Source: Macrolepiota albuminosa
Lineage: Eukaryota; Basidiomycota; Agaricomycetes; Agaricales; Agaricaceae
DNA: 64,000 nt
Direction: 5' to 3'
NCBI GenBank assembly: GCA_027475525.1
Contig: JAMWFC010000009.1
Coordinates: forward strand, 558,001-622,000
Shown: positions 45,573-57,054 of the stretch, one piece after another
How positions within the stretch are numbered: position 1 is the first letter of the stretch
Layout of the letters: every line of letters begins with the position of its first letter
Notes under the pieces: model-generated
Databases searched by the model: none
What the model saw: the letters and a program-made list of their open reading frames with translations, nothing else
What the model was told of the DNA's origin: nothing
Program-made: the position numbers and the translations under genes

Positions 45573-46672
45573 TCACCGTGAGTGTTGTGGTTTGGGGTCT
45601 GGTATCTTACGGAATTGCTTGGTTGCATCGATGAATCTAGAGGTGTGTTTTACGGCAGAAGAATCAGAGAGCAGGTGTGAAATGGACTCAGCTTTCCTTC
45701 TCAGCGGGCGAGTTAGATGCGTAAACCTTTCGTGCGTGTATTAAGGGCATTCAAGCAGAAAGTGCTGGACGCTTTCAACAGTGAGTCCACCGCAGTTGGG
45801 GCAGACCGGGGTTTCTGAGCGCTTAATACGGAAGAGATGTAGATTGAGGGGTGCGTGGCCCGTTCGTAGTTGGGTGATGATTGCCGATTGGCGCCTGTCA
45901 AGGTGGGAGATGAGTTTCAGGTAGTTCTTCGAGGGCAGCGTTTTGTCGATCCTTGATGTGTGCTTGTAGCAAGGTGACTTCTTCCAACGGCGTTTCCATA
46001 AGACTTGGGTTGCTATTAAGTCAGCTTGCCTATATGCTGGTACACTGAATGGGAGTCGTTTTGCTCTGATAAACGCTGGGAGTTTGCTCTTGTGACTTGA
46101 TGCGCCCCTCGCAGCCTCCTTGGCTAGTTCGTCTGCACGCTCATTGGAGGCAAAGCCCTCGTGGCTGGGTGACCAGTGGAATTGTAACCGTATGACCCCT
46201 CGTGGGCAAGGAAACCACTCTCTGCCTGCGGCAATTGCAGCGTGACGGCGTGTTGCATTGAGCAGCTTGTCTTGCTTCTTGTGGAGGCTTTTGGCTGCTG
46301 TGTGTGTCCTGTCTAGGAGATGATGCGCCGGGTGAGGTCTCTGGTTGCCGAGGGCCCTCAGGGCTGCTTGGCTGTCACTCCCAATGATCATCCTACCATG
46401 GAGTTGTCTGTTGAGGTTTAGAAGTAAGTGCAAACCTAAGCAGAAGCCAACAGTCTCCGCTTCGTAGACTGTGTGGTGGCTGCTCAAGCCAAGATGGTAG
46501 TTCAAGTGCGAGACCTCCGTATTCTTTACATAGAGGACCACGGAGGCGGGTGCCATCGCAAAAGACCGCTGTGTGCATATGGTCAAAGGCATCCTCAATT
46601 GCAGGTAGGGCCTCCTCTTTTGTGGGGGGAATGTGCACCGAGAAGGCTGGTTTGTATCCTGGCCCCCTTCTT
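45573..46672 (-). pseudogene. LINE ORF2, C-terminal part: RNase H and zinc finger
   Basis: Continues ORF2 after U is removed: ..KKILPTRRGPGYKPAFSVH. RNase H-I: TAVFCDGTRLRG (Asp), VYEAETVGF (Glu), IIGSDSQAAL (Asp), WSPSHEGFASNERADELA (His and Asp). The C-terminus carries CPNCGGLTVESVQHFLLEC, a CCHC finger usual in this clade. A frameshift after CDGTRLRG and a TAA at 45741 (from CAA) break it. Without that stop the frame runs on to TGA at 45573. Confidence 0.9.
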
Positions 46673-46677
46673 GTTGG

Positions 46678-47428
46678 TGTCAGGTTCCGCTGAGTCAGGG
46701 GCCTTCCAGGAAAGCAATCGCCCTTACAATGCGGACTTGACCTACGGATACTCGGATGTCTGGAACTCCGGGGCTAGGACTCCGGGGTTCAAGATGTGGA
46801 CAGGGAAATCCTGGGAGAGGGGACTTAGTCTGGGGGTTTTGGGTGGTGGGTAACGAGGGAGTTTGGTGGGGGTCGAGTCGTGAACCGGAGGTTCTAAGAT
46901 GAGACCAAGTTAGTAAGTTAAAGTCGCGAAGTGCGTACCAGTCTTAGAGCACGCGATTATCCAAGCGTGTCAGTCAAGCGTGCCAGTCAATGCGTACCAG
47001 TCAAATAGAGGGCATGCAACAATCCAAGTAAAGCAAAGTAACAGTGTATGTAATATCAAGACTGGCGAATACAACAGGGAACTATGCTATAAGTACTACG
47101 GGACCGGGTCTCGGGGGTCCGGGGTGTCTGAGATGGGCTCCGGGGGTCATTGAGTAGCGGCAGGGGCTGTGTACCGGGATCGCGCGTGTGGGGTGCGCGA
47201 TCAATTGGCGTGGAGGGAGCTGTGATGCGTGATGCGTGATAGCCGGAAATGAGTCGCGTGATCTGATCGTTGATCGGGGCTGGCAGCGTCTGATGGCGGT
47301 CCTTGATGCGCGTGATGGCGGTGTCAGTGGTTGTGATGGTGGGGCGTGTCCTGCAAGGTCAGAGGGAGGGTCCCGGATGGTGTTCCGGGGGTGTCCTGGG
47401 GTGGGCCCAGAGGGGAGGGGTCGTGACA
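46678..47428 (-). repeat. Element U 3' LTR
   Basis: Minus-strand ends TGTCACGACCCC and GGAACCTGACA. The polypurine tract (minus AAGGGGGGGATGA) is at 47429-47441. Confidence 0.9.
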
Positions 47429-47556
47429 TCATCCCCCCCTTAGCGCTGAGACCCTCCGAGGCGCGCGCAGCCGGGTGGTCGGACCGGGGTTCAACCGTGG
47501 GATCCGGCACCTGACTTGCCACGTACCAAAAAAAAATTTTACCGTCAAGTTCAAAC

Positions 47557-49279
47557 ATGTCGCGTACGCCAATGCATTCCCCGACGCCCCCACACACTAA
47601 CGAGGTTGCGCCTCTCATGGCCTGGGAGGCCCAGGACGTGCAATATCGAGCCCGCCTTGACCGGGAGCGTGTGGCGGAGCTCGTCCAGCAACATGAGTGC
47701 CTCCCGCGTCGTCCACCTGTCTCAGCTGACCTTCCTATTCCAGAACAACTCAGTAATCCTGCCCCAGTCAGCACCCGGAGTCTGCTCCCGAGGCGGGCCC
47801 TAGTGCCCTCCCGGAGTCCCGTCCGAGTCGTCCCGCACCTACCTTTGCACGGATGACTGTCCGCCCCCCCCGCCGTCGCCCTTCCCCGCATCCTTGTCTC
47901 ATCGCTTCCTGTTTCCGGCGATCCGGGATGGGCACGAGGACCATCTCCATGGTCCCGGAGAATCGGCGCGTCCCGTGGGAGGGCGTGTCCCAAGAGCAAT
48001 TTGAGCATGCCCTGGAGAGGCCCCGGGGCCTGCCTTCCCATGCTTGGTGTCAGTAACGGCCCGGTAGGTGGTCTTGTGCTCCCGATCTTCGTAGCTGATT
48101 CGCGCGCCTAGTGCCTCCACTGTGCCCGCCGGCAGGTCTCCTGCCTGTTCGAAGCCCCGGCCCCCTCATCTCGACGGGACACCTCAGTGTGCGAGGCGTG
48201 CCGCCTCAATCACGAGCGGTGTTCCGTCTCGGCGCTGTGGAGGGCGTACGGTACGTCGCAGGAGCAGGGGTGGCCGTTGGAGGGAGTGACCCGGAGGATG
48301 GGGGTGGAGGAGAGGACCTGGGTAGCGGAGCGGGAAGGGGTCCCGGAGGAGGTGCCTGCTGGGGGTTCAGGAGGGGCGACCGCGGGCAGGGAGGGAGGGA
48401 GTCGTCCGGGTAGGGGGCCGGGGCTGGCCTGTGGTGCTGATCACGTGCCGGGTCACCCGGTCCGGCTCCCAGGGGCAGGCTGGGGGGTGACCAGACAAGG
48501 GGAAGTGGCGGGCGTTGCCCAGTCCCTCCCCGGGGCCTTCTAAGAGGGCGCGTCTGCCCGCGGAGACCCCGCCCCCAGCCTCCCCAGCGCGGCTCTCCCC
48601 TGTCCGGGCGACCGCTGGATGTTGAGGTGAGGGCTCTACAGGAGCGCCTCGAGCAGGCCGACCGGGAGCGGGAGGAGCGCCTCGAGCAGGCCGACCGGGA
48701 GCGGGAGGAGCACGAGGAGGGGGCGAGGGAAGAGGCGGCGCCCCGGAGGGGGCTGGAGGAGGCGAGGGTGGCCCGAGGGGGAGCCGAGGCTCAGCTGGAC
48801 GCCCTGAGGGCCAGGCTAGAGCAGGGGGTGGGGCTCCTGGAGCAAGGTCTCTCGAGCCCAGGGTTGGTCGAGGCCTTGCGTTGGGATGTGGTTATTGGGC
48901 GCATGGCCTCCTTGAGTGAGTACCTCCCCTTCGTGGCTGAGTCGCACTAACGTTTTCAGGCTGGGCTCGGGAGCACTGTCTGCTCTTGGACGGGGCCGCC
49001 GCGGCGCTCGCGTCTCTCCAAGAGGGGCTGCAGTCGGAGGGAGGGAACCCTGGGGTGGAGCGGGGCCTGGATTTGCTGGGGAGATTGGTGGGTGCTCACC
49101 GCCGGAGAAACGTCCCAGCCCCAGGGTCGTGGTTCGAGCGTGTGCTGGACGAGGGTGAGCAGCTCCCGTCCTGGGATCGGCTAGCCGAGGAGGTATGGCA
49201 GAAACACGGTCCGGAGGGGGTGGGGGAGGATTTCTGGGGTTGGCCAAGGGGGAGGTCTGGCAAGGGGAGTTCTGGCTAG
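47557..49279 (+). CDS. Antisense accessory gene of element U: spliced, Zn(II)2Cys6-like module and coiled coil
   Basis: Plus-strand gene between U's 3' LTR and chromodomain. Pieces: MSRTPMHSPTPPHTNEVAPL.. (47557-47856); VPENRRVPWEGVSQEQFEHA (about 47950-48010), ending near a GTCAGT donor; an exon opening at 48112 after GCGCGCCTAG, encoding C-X2-C-X6-C-X15-C-X2-C-X6-C (CLHCARRQVSC and CEACRLNHERC, to 48222), followed by Gly/Arg-rich sequence; a coiled coil with tandem EERLEQADRER repeats (about 48630-48730) and helices; an intron 48916-48959 (GTGAGT..CACTAAC..TTTTCAG); a last exon with LASLQEGLQSEGG, SWFERVLDEGEQLPSWDRLA, end 49279. At least one further frame change (about 48545) is unresolved. 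The cysteine spacing resembles fungal zinc-cluster DNA-binding domains. Role unknown; regulation of the element is a guess. Confidence 0.6.
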
Positions 49280-49562
49280 GGGCGGCGCTTTCACGTTTTT
49301 CCTGTTGTTTCTTGCTCGTCTTATTTCTTGTAATCATAACCTGTAGTGTAATGTAAAGTAGAAAAAATGTATATACTTGGTTTCCCAGGGTAAAGGGTGA
49401 TGTAAGGGGCGAAAGAAGACTGAAAAACAGAAGGCACCTTGCCCAGGTTCTGGGACACCACTATGAAATGATACTAAAAGAGAGTAAGATCTAGAGAGAG
49501 AAAGTAGAAAGTATACATGGGAGTTGAATCCCTACTGAGCCCAGAGGCGGGGGTTATGCCCA
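49280..49562. other. Spacer between the convergent U genes
   Basis: AT-richer than its surroundings (TGTAGTGTAATGTAAAGTAG..). It is likely the shared 3' region where the antisense gene and gag-pol transcripts end. Confidence 0.4.
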
Positions 49563-50699
49563 CTACTGCCGTCTGTGAGTCCTGCGCCCGGGAAGATCGT
49601 TCCCCGGGTGCCGTTGTTGGAAGTCCCGGAGTTTGTCGAGGGCGCCTTCGAGGTTTCGGCGCGGTTCCCAAGTGTCGTCTTCCGGGCCGTATCCCTTCCA
49701 CCGTACAAGGAAGTGGGGTCGTCCACGAATGTTCTGGGAGTCGAGGATGTCTTCAACCTCGTAGTGGTACTCGTCCTCGACCTCGACCGGGGGAGGGGGC
49801 TCGGGGCATCGTTTGGGGAAGGGATCTGGGGGGTGTCGTTCCAGGAGGCGGACGTGGAATACCAGGTGCAGACCTTTTAGTCCTGGGGGGAGCTTGATCT
49901 TGTAGGCGTGGGATGAGACCTTCTTCAAAATTTTGAACGGGCCGAGGCGCTTGTGATCGAGTTTTGAGGAGGGCCGGCGGGTGCGGAGGTGGCGTCGGTC
50001 TAACCATACCTTTGTCCCGGGGGTCCAGTCGGGGGTGTCTTCCCGTTTCCGGTCGGCGTGTTTCACATAGGCCCAGTTTGCGGTGTTGATCTCTTTCCAG
50101 AGAAACTCATGAAGAGATTGGAGATCCCGGGCGACCTCATGGGTGGCGTGCGACGGGATGTCCCAGAGCGAGAGTGTCAGTTGAGGGTGGTATCCCTTGT
50201 TGGCGAAGAAAGGGGACACCCCAGTGGCAGAGTGCGGCGTGTTGTTGTAGGTGAACTCGGCCAGGGGGAGCTCGGTGCGCCAGTCGTCCTGCAAGTAGTT
50301 GACGTACAGTCAGAGGTACTGCTCGAGAGACTGGTTGACCCTTTCGGTTTGGCCGTCAGTTTCGGGGTGGTAGGCAGTAGAGAGGTTAGTTTTTACTTCA
50401 AGTGCCTTACACAGGGAAGTCCAAAACTTGGACACGAAGAGAGGGCCACGGTTGGAGACGATGTCGTCCGGGAGTCCATGTTTGGCGAAGACGTGTTCGA
50501 GGAACAGCCGGGCGAAGTCCAGGGCGGTGTCCATGGTGTGGCAGGGTAGGAAGATGCCCTGTTTGGTTAGCCTACACACAACGACGAGAATGGCATCGAA
50601 CCCTTCAGATTCTGGGAGTTTGACGATGTGGTCCAGGGATATGGAGGACCAGGGGCATCATCCGACCGGCAGGGGTTTCAAGAGTCCATATGGTCGGTG
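49563..50699 (-). pseudogene. Element U integrase core, GPY module and chromodomain
   Basis: Core with [15 protein letters not shown] (first Asp), [14 protein letters not shown], where the second catalytic Asp has become Asn, and [16 protein letters not shown] (Glu). A TGA at 50310 interrupts. Then [57 protein letters not shown], and a chromodomain [20 protein letters not shown] followed by [15 protein letters not shown]-to-A and C-to-T changes explain both defects. Confidence 0.85.
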
Positions 50700-52379
50700 T
50701 CAGGGGACCTTGGCCCGGAGGCAGGGTTCACATGATCGAATGTAGCGGGTCACGTTCTTCTTCAACCCTGGCCAAAAGTAAGTCCGGGAGATCAGCTGGA
50801 GAGTCTTACGCATCCCAGGGTGTCCCCGGAGCTTGTGATCATGGTGTTGATGGAGGACATCGTAGCGGAGTCGGGCGTGATCTGGGACGTAGATGCGGCC
50901 GTCCCGGAGGAGGAGTTTTTTGTCGGGGGACAAAGAGAAGGCGGGGTCCTGGTCGGTTCCGTCGGGAGGGTTGCGGGGGTCGTGATCGGTGAAGTACTTG
51001 TCTCGGGGAGCACGGCGGATCTGGTTCAGGGTTCCTTCATTGTTTAAGATCAGTACGGCATTCAGATGTTTGGGAGGGATCACCACGCAATGATTGAACG
51101 CATTGCGTTCCGCCTCAAACGACTTCTTGGGGTAGACGTCTGGTCGGCGGGTGAGGGCATCGGGTTTGGCTCCGAGTCGTCCTGGGCGGTACTGGATCGT
51201 GAAGTCGTATTCCAAGAGGACCTCAGACCATCGGGCCTGCCGTCGACTAAGCTGTTTGGTTGTGGTGAAGTACTGCAGGTTGTTGTGATCCGAGTAGACC
51301 TGAATCCGGTGCCGGGCTCCCTCGAGGTAGGCTTGCCATTGCTTGAAGGCTTCAACAATGGCGAGGAGCTCCTTGTCGTAGATGTCATAGTTGAGCTCGG
51401 CGTCGATCATGGACCGGGTGTAGATGGCAACTGGCCGGGGCTCCCCTCCGTCAGGTTCCATCTGCGAGAGGATCCTGGCGATGGCATAGTCGGAGGCGTC
51501 ATATTCCAAGATAATCGGGAGGGTTGGGTCGTAGTGCCGGAGTACGGGGGCGGTCGTGAAAGCCTCCTTGAGCAGGTTAAAGACACTCTGGCACTTACTG
51601 TCCCAGTTCCAGGCGACGTCCTTGCGTGTGAGCCGGTTGAGGGGTTTCGTGATACCGGAGTAGTTATCTATGAACCTCCGGTAGAAGTTAGCGAAACCCA
51701 AGAAAGATTGTACTTCCTTGACGTTCCGGGGCTGCGGCCAGTTGACGATGGCCTCGACCTTGTGGGGGTCCATGCGAATGCCGTTCGGAGATACAATAAC
51801 GCCAAGATACTCAACCTCTTCCGTATGGAATGAACACTTCTCGGGCTTGGCGTGGAGGTTGTGCTCCCGGAGGCGTTCGAGGACTTGCCGGACATGCTTC
51901 TGGTGATCCTCCGGTGAGTCGGAATAGATGAGGATGTCGTCCAGGTAGACGATCACGAAGACGTCGCTCATGTCGTGGAAGATGTCGTTCATGAAGTATT
52001 GGAACGTGGCGGGGAAGTTAGTCATTCCGAAAGGCATCACAAGGTACTCAAACAGACCATACCGCGTGCGGAATGCGGTTTTCCACTCGTGTCCCGGGGC
52101 GATGCGGACGTTGTTGTAACCGGAGCGGAGGTCGATTTTCGTGTAAACCTTGGCACTGCGGAGTCGATCGACCAGATCGCCAATGAGCGGGAGCGGGTAG
52201 CGGTTCTTCTTGGTGATCTTATTGAGTCCCCGGTAGTCGACGCAGAGCCGGAGCGAGCCGTCCTTCTTCTTGGCGAATAGAACCGGGGCTCCGGCGGCAG
52301 AGGCGGAGGGTCGGATGAATCCCTTACCGAGCATTTCGTCGAGGTAGTCCTTGAGGGCCCAGAGTTCGACCTCTGACAT
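50700..52379 (-). pseudogene. Element U reverse transcriptase, RNase H and integrase zinc domain
   Basis: 559 codons open. RT: KKKDGSLRLCVDYRGLNKIT, YTKIDLRSGYNNVRI, FEYLVMPFGMTNFPATFQ, catalytic VIVYLDDILIYSD. RNase H: ILEYDASDYAIARILSQ, YDKELLAIVEAFKQW, VYSDHNNLQYF. Integrase HHCC: HHDHKLRGHPGMRKTL..CEPCLRAK. All RT catalytic residues are present. The frame upstream (to 53137) is broken at a 77-bp duplication (52426-52579). Confidence 0.9.
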
Positions 52380-52425
52380 ATTGTATACTTTGCCAAAAGG
52401 GGGGGTGGCTCCTTCCTCGAGGTCA

Positions 52426-52579
52426 ATGGTGTGATCATAGGGGCGGTGAGGGGGGATCTCCTTGGCGTCTCCTTTGGAGAATATGTCAGCGAACTCGTGA
52501 TAATGGTGTGATCATAGGGGCGGTGAGGGGGGATCTCCTTGGCGTCTCCTTTGGAGAATATGTCAGCGAACTCGTGATA
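52426..52579. repeat. Exact 77-bp tandem duplication
   Basis: Copies 52426-52502 and 52503-52579, between U protease linker and RT. Confidence 0.95.
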
Positions 52580-53059
52580 CTCCGGGGGAACTACTTCTCG
52601 AAGGATTTGCTCCTTGGTTTTCCTTTCCGGGGGAATAGCGTCCCCTCGTAGATGTTCTTCCGGGAGAGAAGGCGAGGTGTGCAGCTGAAACATGGGAGTT
52701 CCATCCCTCATGAGGCGGGCGAAGGGGGCGGCCCCAATGATCCTAATGTCGAGCGCGCTCGGGTTGATTGGGGTTGCGGAAGCATTGGCCGGAGCGGGTG
52801 TGACGCGTGTCTGAGACCGGCAGAGGTAGTTCGGCCCTTTGTACTTGTTCCGAGGAATGTTTAGGGGTCGATCGGGGGCCCTGCGGTCTCGGACAGGCGT
52901 GGGGGGCGCGTCAGTCGTCCTGGGGGTGTCAGGCGTCGGGTCGTTCCCTAGGGCCCGGAAGTGCACGGCGGTCGAGAGGTGGTCTTTGGGTCCCGGGAAG
53001 GTCATGGTGAGCGTCCTCCAATCGATGTCGGGGTTCGTGTCGCGCAGCCAGGGTAGTCC

Positions 53060-53213
53060 CAGCACCATCGGGGTCAATTCGTGAAGTCGCGTGACCAGGA
53101 AGTCGGAGGTGAACTCGTAGTTGTTGTCCAGGGTCACAGCACCATCGGGGTCAATTCGTGAAGTCGCGTGACCAGGAAGTCAGAAGTGAACTCGTAGTTG
53201 TTGTCCAGGGTCA
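53060..53213. repeat. 77-bp tandem duplication
   Basis: Copies from 53060 and 53137 in the second U protease domain, next to the larger 377-bp duplication. Confidence 0.9.
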
Positions 53214-53844
53214 CGCGTCCCGAGTGGGACCTTTGGATGGGGCCGGAGGAGGAGAGGGTGCGGTCTCGGACAGGCGTGGGGGGCGCGTCAGTCGTCCTGG
53301 GGGTGTCAGGCGTCGGGTCGTTCCCTAGGGCCCGGAAGTGCACGGCGGTCGAGAGGTGGTCTTCGGGTCCCGGGAAGGTCATGGTGAGCGTCCTCCAATC
53401 GATGTCGGGGTTCGTGTCGCGCAGCCAGGGTAGTCCCAGCACCATCGGGGTCAATTCGTGAAGTCGCGTGACCAGGAAGTCGGAGGTGAACTCGTAGTTG
53501 TTGTCCAGGGTCACGCGTCCCGAGTGAGACCTTTGGATGGGGCCGGAGGAGGAGGGGGTGCCGTCAAGGCGTTGCAGGCGGAGGGGCTGGTCGAGGGAGT
53601 CGTGGGGGAGGTCGAGAGCGTCGCTGATGAAAACTCTGGTGGCTCCGCTGTCGATGAGGGCCGAGACTAGTCCTGGGGCACCGTCCAGCCTGGCATTGAT
53701 GATGAAGGATTGGGATGAACGGGACTGGAGTCTGGGGGGTGGTGGAGGCCCGTCCTTTGGGGTAGGGTCCGGAGAGTGGGGGATGTCGAAGGGGAGTTGC
53801 TGGTCATCGGGCGTCGGGTCCCGGGTCAGTCGAAGGGTGAGATG

Positions 53845-54376
53845 TCACCAATCGATGCGGGAATTGGTGTCTCGGAGCCACAGGAGCTCTAGGACCAGGG
53901 GTGCGGAAGGGTGGAGTTTGGTTATCAACATCCAGAGGGTGTGAGTCTGTCCGTTGGCGAAAGTAACGGGCATACGCACAAAATGAGTGATATCCCTTGC
54001 CGTAGAGGCGTCTCCGTCGAAGAGGCAGAGCCGTACCGGGACCAGGAGTCGCTGGGCGGGTTCCGGGGCGAGGATAGACCATGCTTCATCGATGAAGTTG
54101 TCGGTGGCGCCACTGTCGACGAGGGTGTTGAGGGGAGTTCCAGAGGGGGTGAGGCGGGTTTTGAGGAGGAGGGAGTGCGAAGAGTGGGAGGGTAGATAAG
54201 CCGTGAGGGTGTCCTGTATGAGTGTCGTAGAGCGAAGATGTGAGACCGGGGCGGAGAAGACGTCGGGGTCGATTCCGCGATTTAGGGCGTCTTCCGGGTC
54301 TAAATCGCCGGGTCGTTTTCCGAATACTCGTAGGTGGCGTCCTCCTCGATTCCGCGATTTAGGGCGTCTTCCGGGT
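53845..54376 (-). pseudogene. Element U first protease domain
   Basis: NTLVDSGATDNFIDEAWSIL (about 54070-54125), RLCLFDGDASTARDITHFV, then LVLELLWLRDTNSRIDW (ends 53845 at a TGA). It has the same layout as the second domain downstream, so the polyprotein holds two retropepsin-like units. Confidence 0.75.
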
Positions 54377-54424
54377 CTAAATCGCCGGGTCGTTTTCCGA
54401 ATACTCGTAGGTGGCGTCCTCCTC
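54271..54424. repeat. Exact 77-bp tandem duplication
   Basis: Copies 54271-54347 and 54348-54424, between the U zinc knuckle and the first protease domain. Confidence 0.95.
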
Positions 54425-54805
54425 TTCAAAGATCCAGGTGGCACGTCCCATGACCTGTCGTTTGGGGCACTCGGAGATGAAATGGTCTTTCTCACCACAG
54501 AGTATGCAGACACCTTCCCTTCTCCGTCGTTCCTGCACATCCATCGGGACTTCGATCCAGGGTCGTCCCTTCTTTTGAAGCCGGTTGGCCCGGAGGGCCT
54601 CTTTGTCCCGTTCGTCGTCGAAGTCGAAGTCTTCGGGGTCTTCTGGAGGTTCCTCGGGGCTTGGCACGTCGCCCGGGTCGTGGGCGGCCACGGCGGCGTT
54701 GAGTTGGGCCTGGGGGCGGGCGCCGCTGCCGGGGTTAGCATTGGGCGGGCTGCGACTCACCGGGGGTCGGCCGCCAAGGAACGTGGGGGGACCGGGGTTC
54801 CGACC

Positions 54806-54959
54806 TTGGGGGTTGGGGGCTTCGCCGGAGGGCCAAGGGGGTCCTCCTCTAGGGTTCCAGGGGGGTCGGGAATTCGAATACTTTGGGGGTTGGGGGCTTC
54901 GCCGGAGGGCCAAGGGGGTCCTCCTCTAGGGTTCCAGGGGGGTCGGGAATTCGAATACT
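54806..54959. repeat. Exact 77-bp tandem duplication
   Basis: Copies 54806-54882 and 54883-54959, between U capsid and knuckle. Confidence 0.95.
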
Positions 54960-55584
54960 TGCTGCAGTCTTCCCAGTAGCGTTGGTCGATCTGCATGACG
55001 AGGGCCTTGTATCCGTCGTAGGAGGGTTGTTTCAGGGCGAGTCGGAGGACGTCCTTGATGCGTGGTGGCAGGGCGTGGCAGAGGGCGTACTGGAGGGCGC
55101 TGTAGTTCCAACCTGTTCCGTAAGCCTCCTTCTCAAAACGTACGATAAAGGTGGTGAAACGTTCTTCTGAGCGCATCCGGAGGTTGAAGAGGTTGTCCTT
55201 GGCTTCGGCCACGGTGTCGTAGATTCCGAACTTCCCGGAGAACTCGTCGACGAAAGCCTGCCAGCGAGCGAGTGCCGGGTTGTTGGGGTCAAACTGGATG
55301 AGGGCCGTGTAGTGGTCAAAGACAATCCCCTGGAGGTACGATGCGGCAAAGGCCACCCAGGAGCTGTCAACCTAAAACGTGAGTAGCTTTGCCTGAAATG
55401 TATTGAGACACTGAGTGAGGAAGGTACGCCATTTTCGGGGGTCCCGGTCCGTGAAAGCGTTGGGCTTTTGAATGTCCAGTCATCCTTCGTGGGTGAGGGC
55501 ATCGCGAGCGTCGTCTGGTCTGGCAGCGTTGCGGAGAGGGGGGCCAGCATTGTAATAGTAGTAGTAGTGATTACCCCCCCCTCC

Positions 55585-55738
55585 TTGAGGAGGAAAAGCA
55601 CCAAGGGCGGGACCCCACCCGCCTGGAGGGCCTCCTCCGGGTGGCTCACCTGGGGGTCCACTTGAGGAGGAAAAGCACCAAGGGCGGGACCCCACCCGCC
55701 TGGAGGGCCTCCTCCGGGTGGCTCACCTGGGGGTCCAC
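55585..55738. repeat. Exact 77-bp tandem duplication
   Basis: Copies 55585-55661 and 55662-55738 in the Pro-rich part of U gag. Confidence 0.95.
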
Positions 55739-56900
55739 GCCCGGAGGGTCCGTTATCCCAGGGGGGTTCGTTCCTGCTGGGGGGAGGCCCGGGTCTCCAC
55801 GCAGGGGGTGGCGGAGGTGGTGGCCCTGGGGGTCGTCCTCGAGGTTTGGCTGGGGGTGGCGGAGGCGGTCGGGGAGGGTTCGGCAGTGTTGGGTCAGGCG
55901 GAGGGGGGTTGGGTGCTGGGTCGGGTGCTGGGTTGCGCAGGGGACGTTCAACCCGGGAGGGTCGTGCTTGCATCGGGGGTCGCGGGGGGTTTCGTAGGTC
56001 GAAGTGGGGTGGCGGATCGCAGCGGAAGTTGCATTCCGGAGGGGCTGGGGCTGACGTAGGGGGCGGTACCGGGACGGGCACGGGCACGGGCACGGGACAG
56101 GATTCGTTGTTGCCACGCATGAGCTCGTCGATGTAGCACAGTGTGTCGTCCGTGCTAGAGGTGTCCGTGCGGGGTCTACCGGGGTTTGCCGGGGCTGGGG
56201 GTCGGGCGTTGTCTGTTCGCAGGAGGGGTTCCAGGGGTCTTTGGGGCTGTCCCCAGGTCTCGAAGGTACTAGGAATGGAGTTAGCCCTGCAGCGAGTTGA
56301 CAAGCCTACCGTGCGGGCAGCGGGTTGATCGAAGAGGCCCCTAGTCAGGTTGAGGGACCGCAATATGGCTGAGGCGTTTTGTCGCTCTTCCCATTGTCGT
56401 TGTTCCGGAGTGGGGTCCGCGGGGGCTGTCGGGGCTGCTGGGGCCAGCTCCGGGGGTTCCTGTCGAACGTGGATCGAGCGACCTGGGTCTGCGGGGTCGT
56501 TGAGGGGTCAAGGGGAGGGGGACGCATGGACTTCATCGAGCAGCTGTTGCAATTCTTCTCGGAGGATCGTATTGCGCCTATACTTTACCATAGTTTGCTC
56601 CGGGAGTTCCCCTCACATGAGGTGGTCCCCGAATTCGACCAAGCAATGAGCCCATTCCTCCGGAGTGCCTTCGAAGTCGTCGTGCCCGAATTCCGTGAGC
56701 AGCGCCCTTGTCCGTTGAGCGAAGTCCTCCGGCGTAATCCTGAGGGAGCGAAGTACTTCGTCCCGTTGCCGTTCATACTCCTCGAGGCGTCGTCGTCCCA
56801 TTGGCAAGGGAGGGGTTTGGGCAGGTGGAGCGGCAGCCGGGTAGTGACGAGGGGGGTAGTCGGGGTAGGGGAGTCCTCGGAGTTCTCGGGGTTGGGGGAC

Positions 56901-57054
56901 GGGGCGCTGGTAGCCGTAGTAGGGGGTGGGTGCAAAGGGGCCCTCGCTGGGGGGGATCGGGCGAGGTCCACTGGGACGGGGCGCTGGTAGCCGTAGTAGG
57001 GGGTGGGTGCAAAGGGGCCCTCGCTGGGGGGGATCGGGCAAGGTCCACTGGGTA
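56901..57054. repeat. 77-bp tandem duplication
   Basis: Copies from 56901 and 56978 near the start of U gag, shifting its frame. Confidence 0.9.

Larger units (their letters stand above)
52380..53844 (-). pseudogene. Element U second protease domain and linker to RT
   Basis: ALIDSGATRVFISDAL (about 53635-53665) is a retropepsin site, followed by LQRLDGTPSSSGPI, TLDNNYEFTSDFLVTRLHEL and VLGLPWLRDTNPDIDW. A Pro/Thr-rich linker then leads to RT. Part is present twice (offset 377 bp: 52885 and 53262), and two 77-bp copies (52426-52579, 53060-53213) break frame. Confidence 0.75.

Noticed and set aside
47082..48041. Minus-strand 319-residue ORF across the U 3' LTR
   Set aside because: It runs through LTR and non-coding sequence; it is a shadow in GC-rich DNA.
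51066..51833. Plus-strand 255-residue ORF
   Set aside because: It is the antisense shadow of U RT/RNase H.
4813..57054. 77-bp duplications as a new mobile or recombination signature
   Set aside because: They occur in unrelated sequences with no shared motif and always the same length, which fits an assembler k-mer better than biology.
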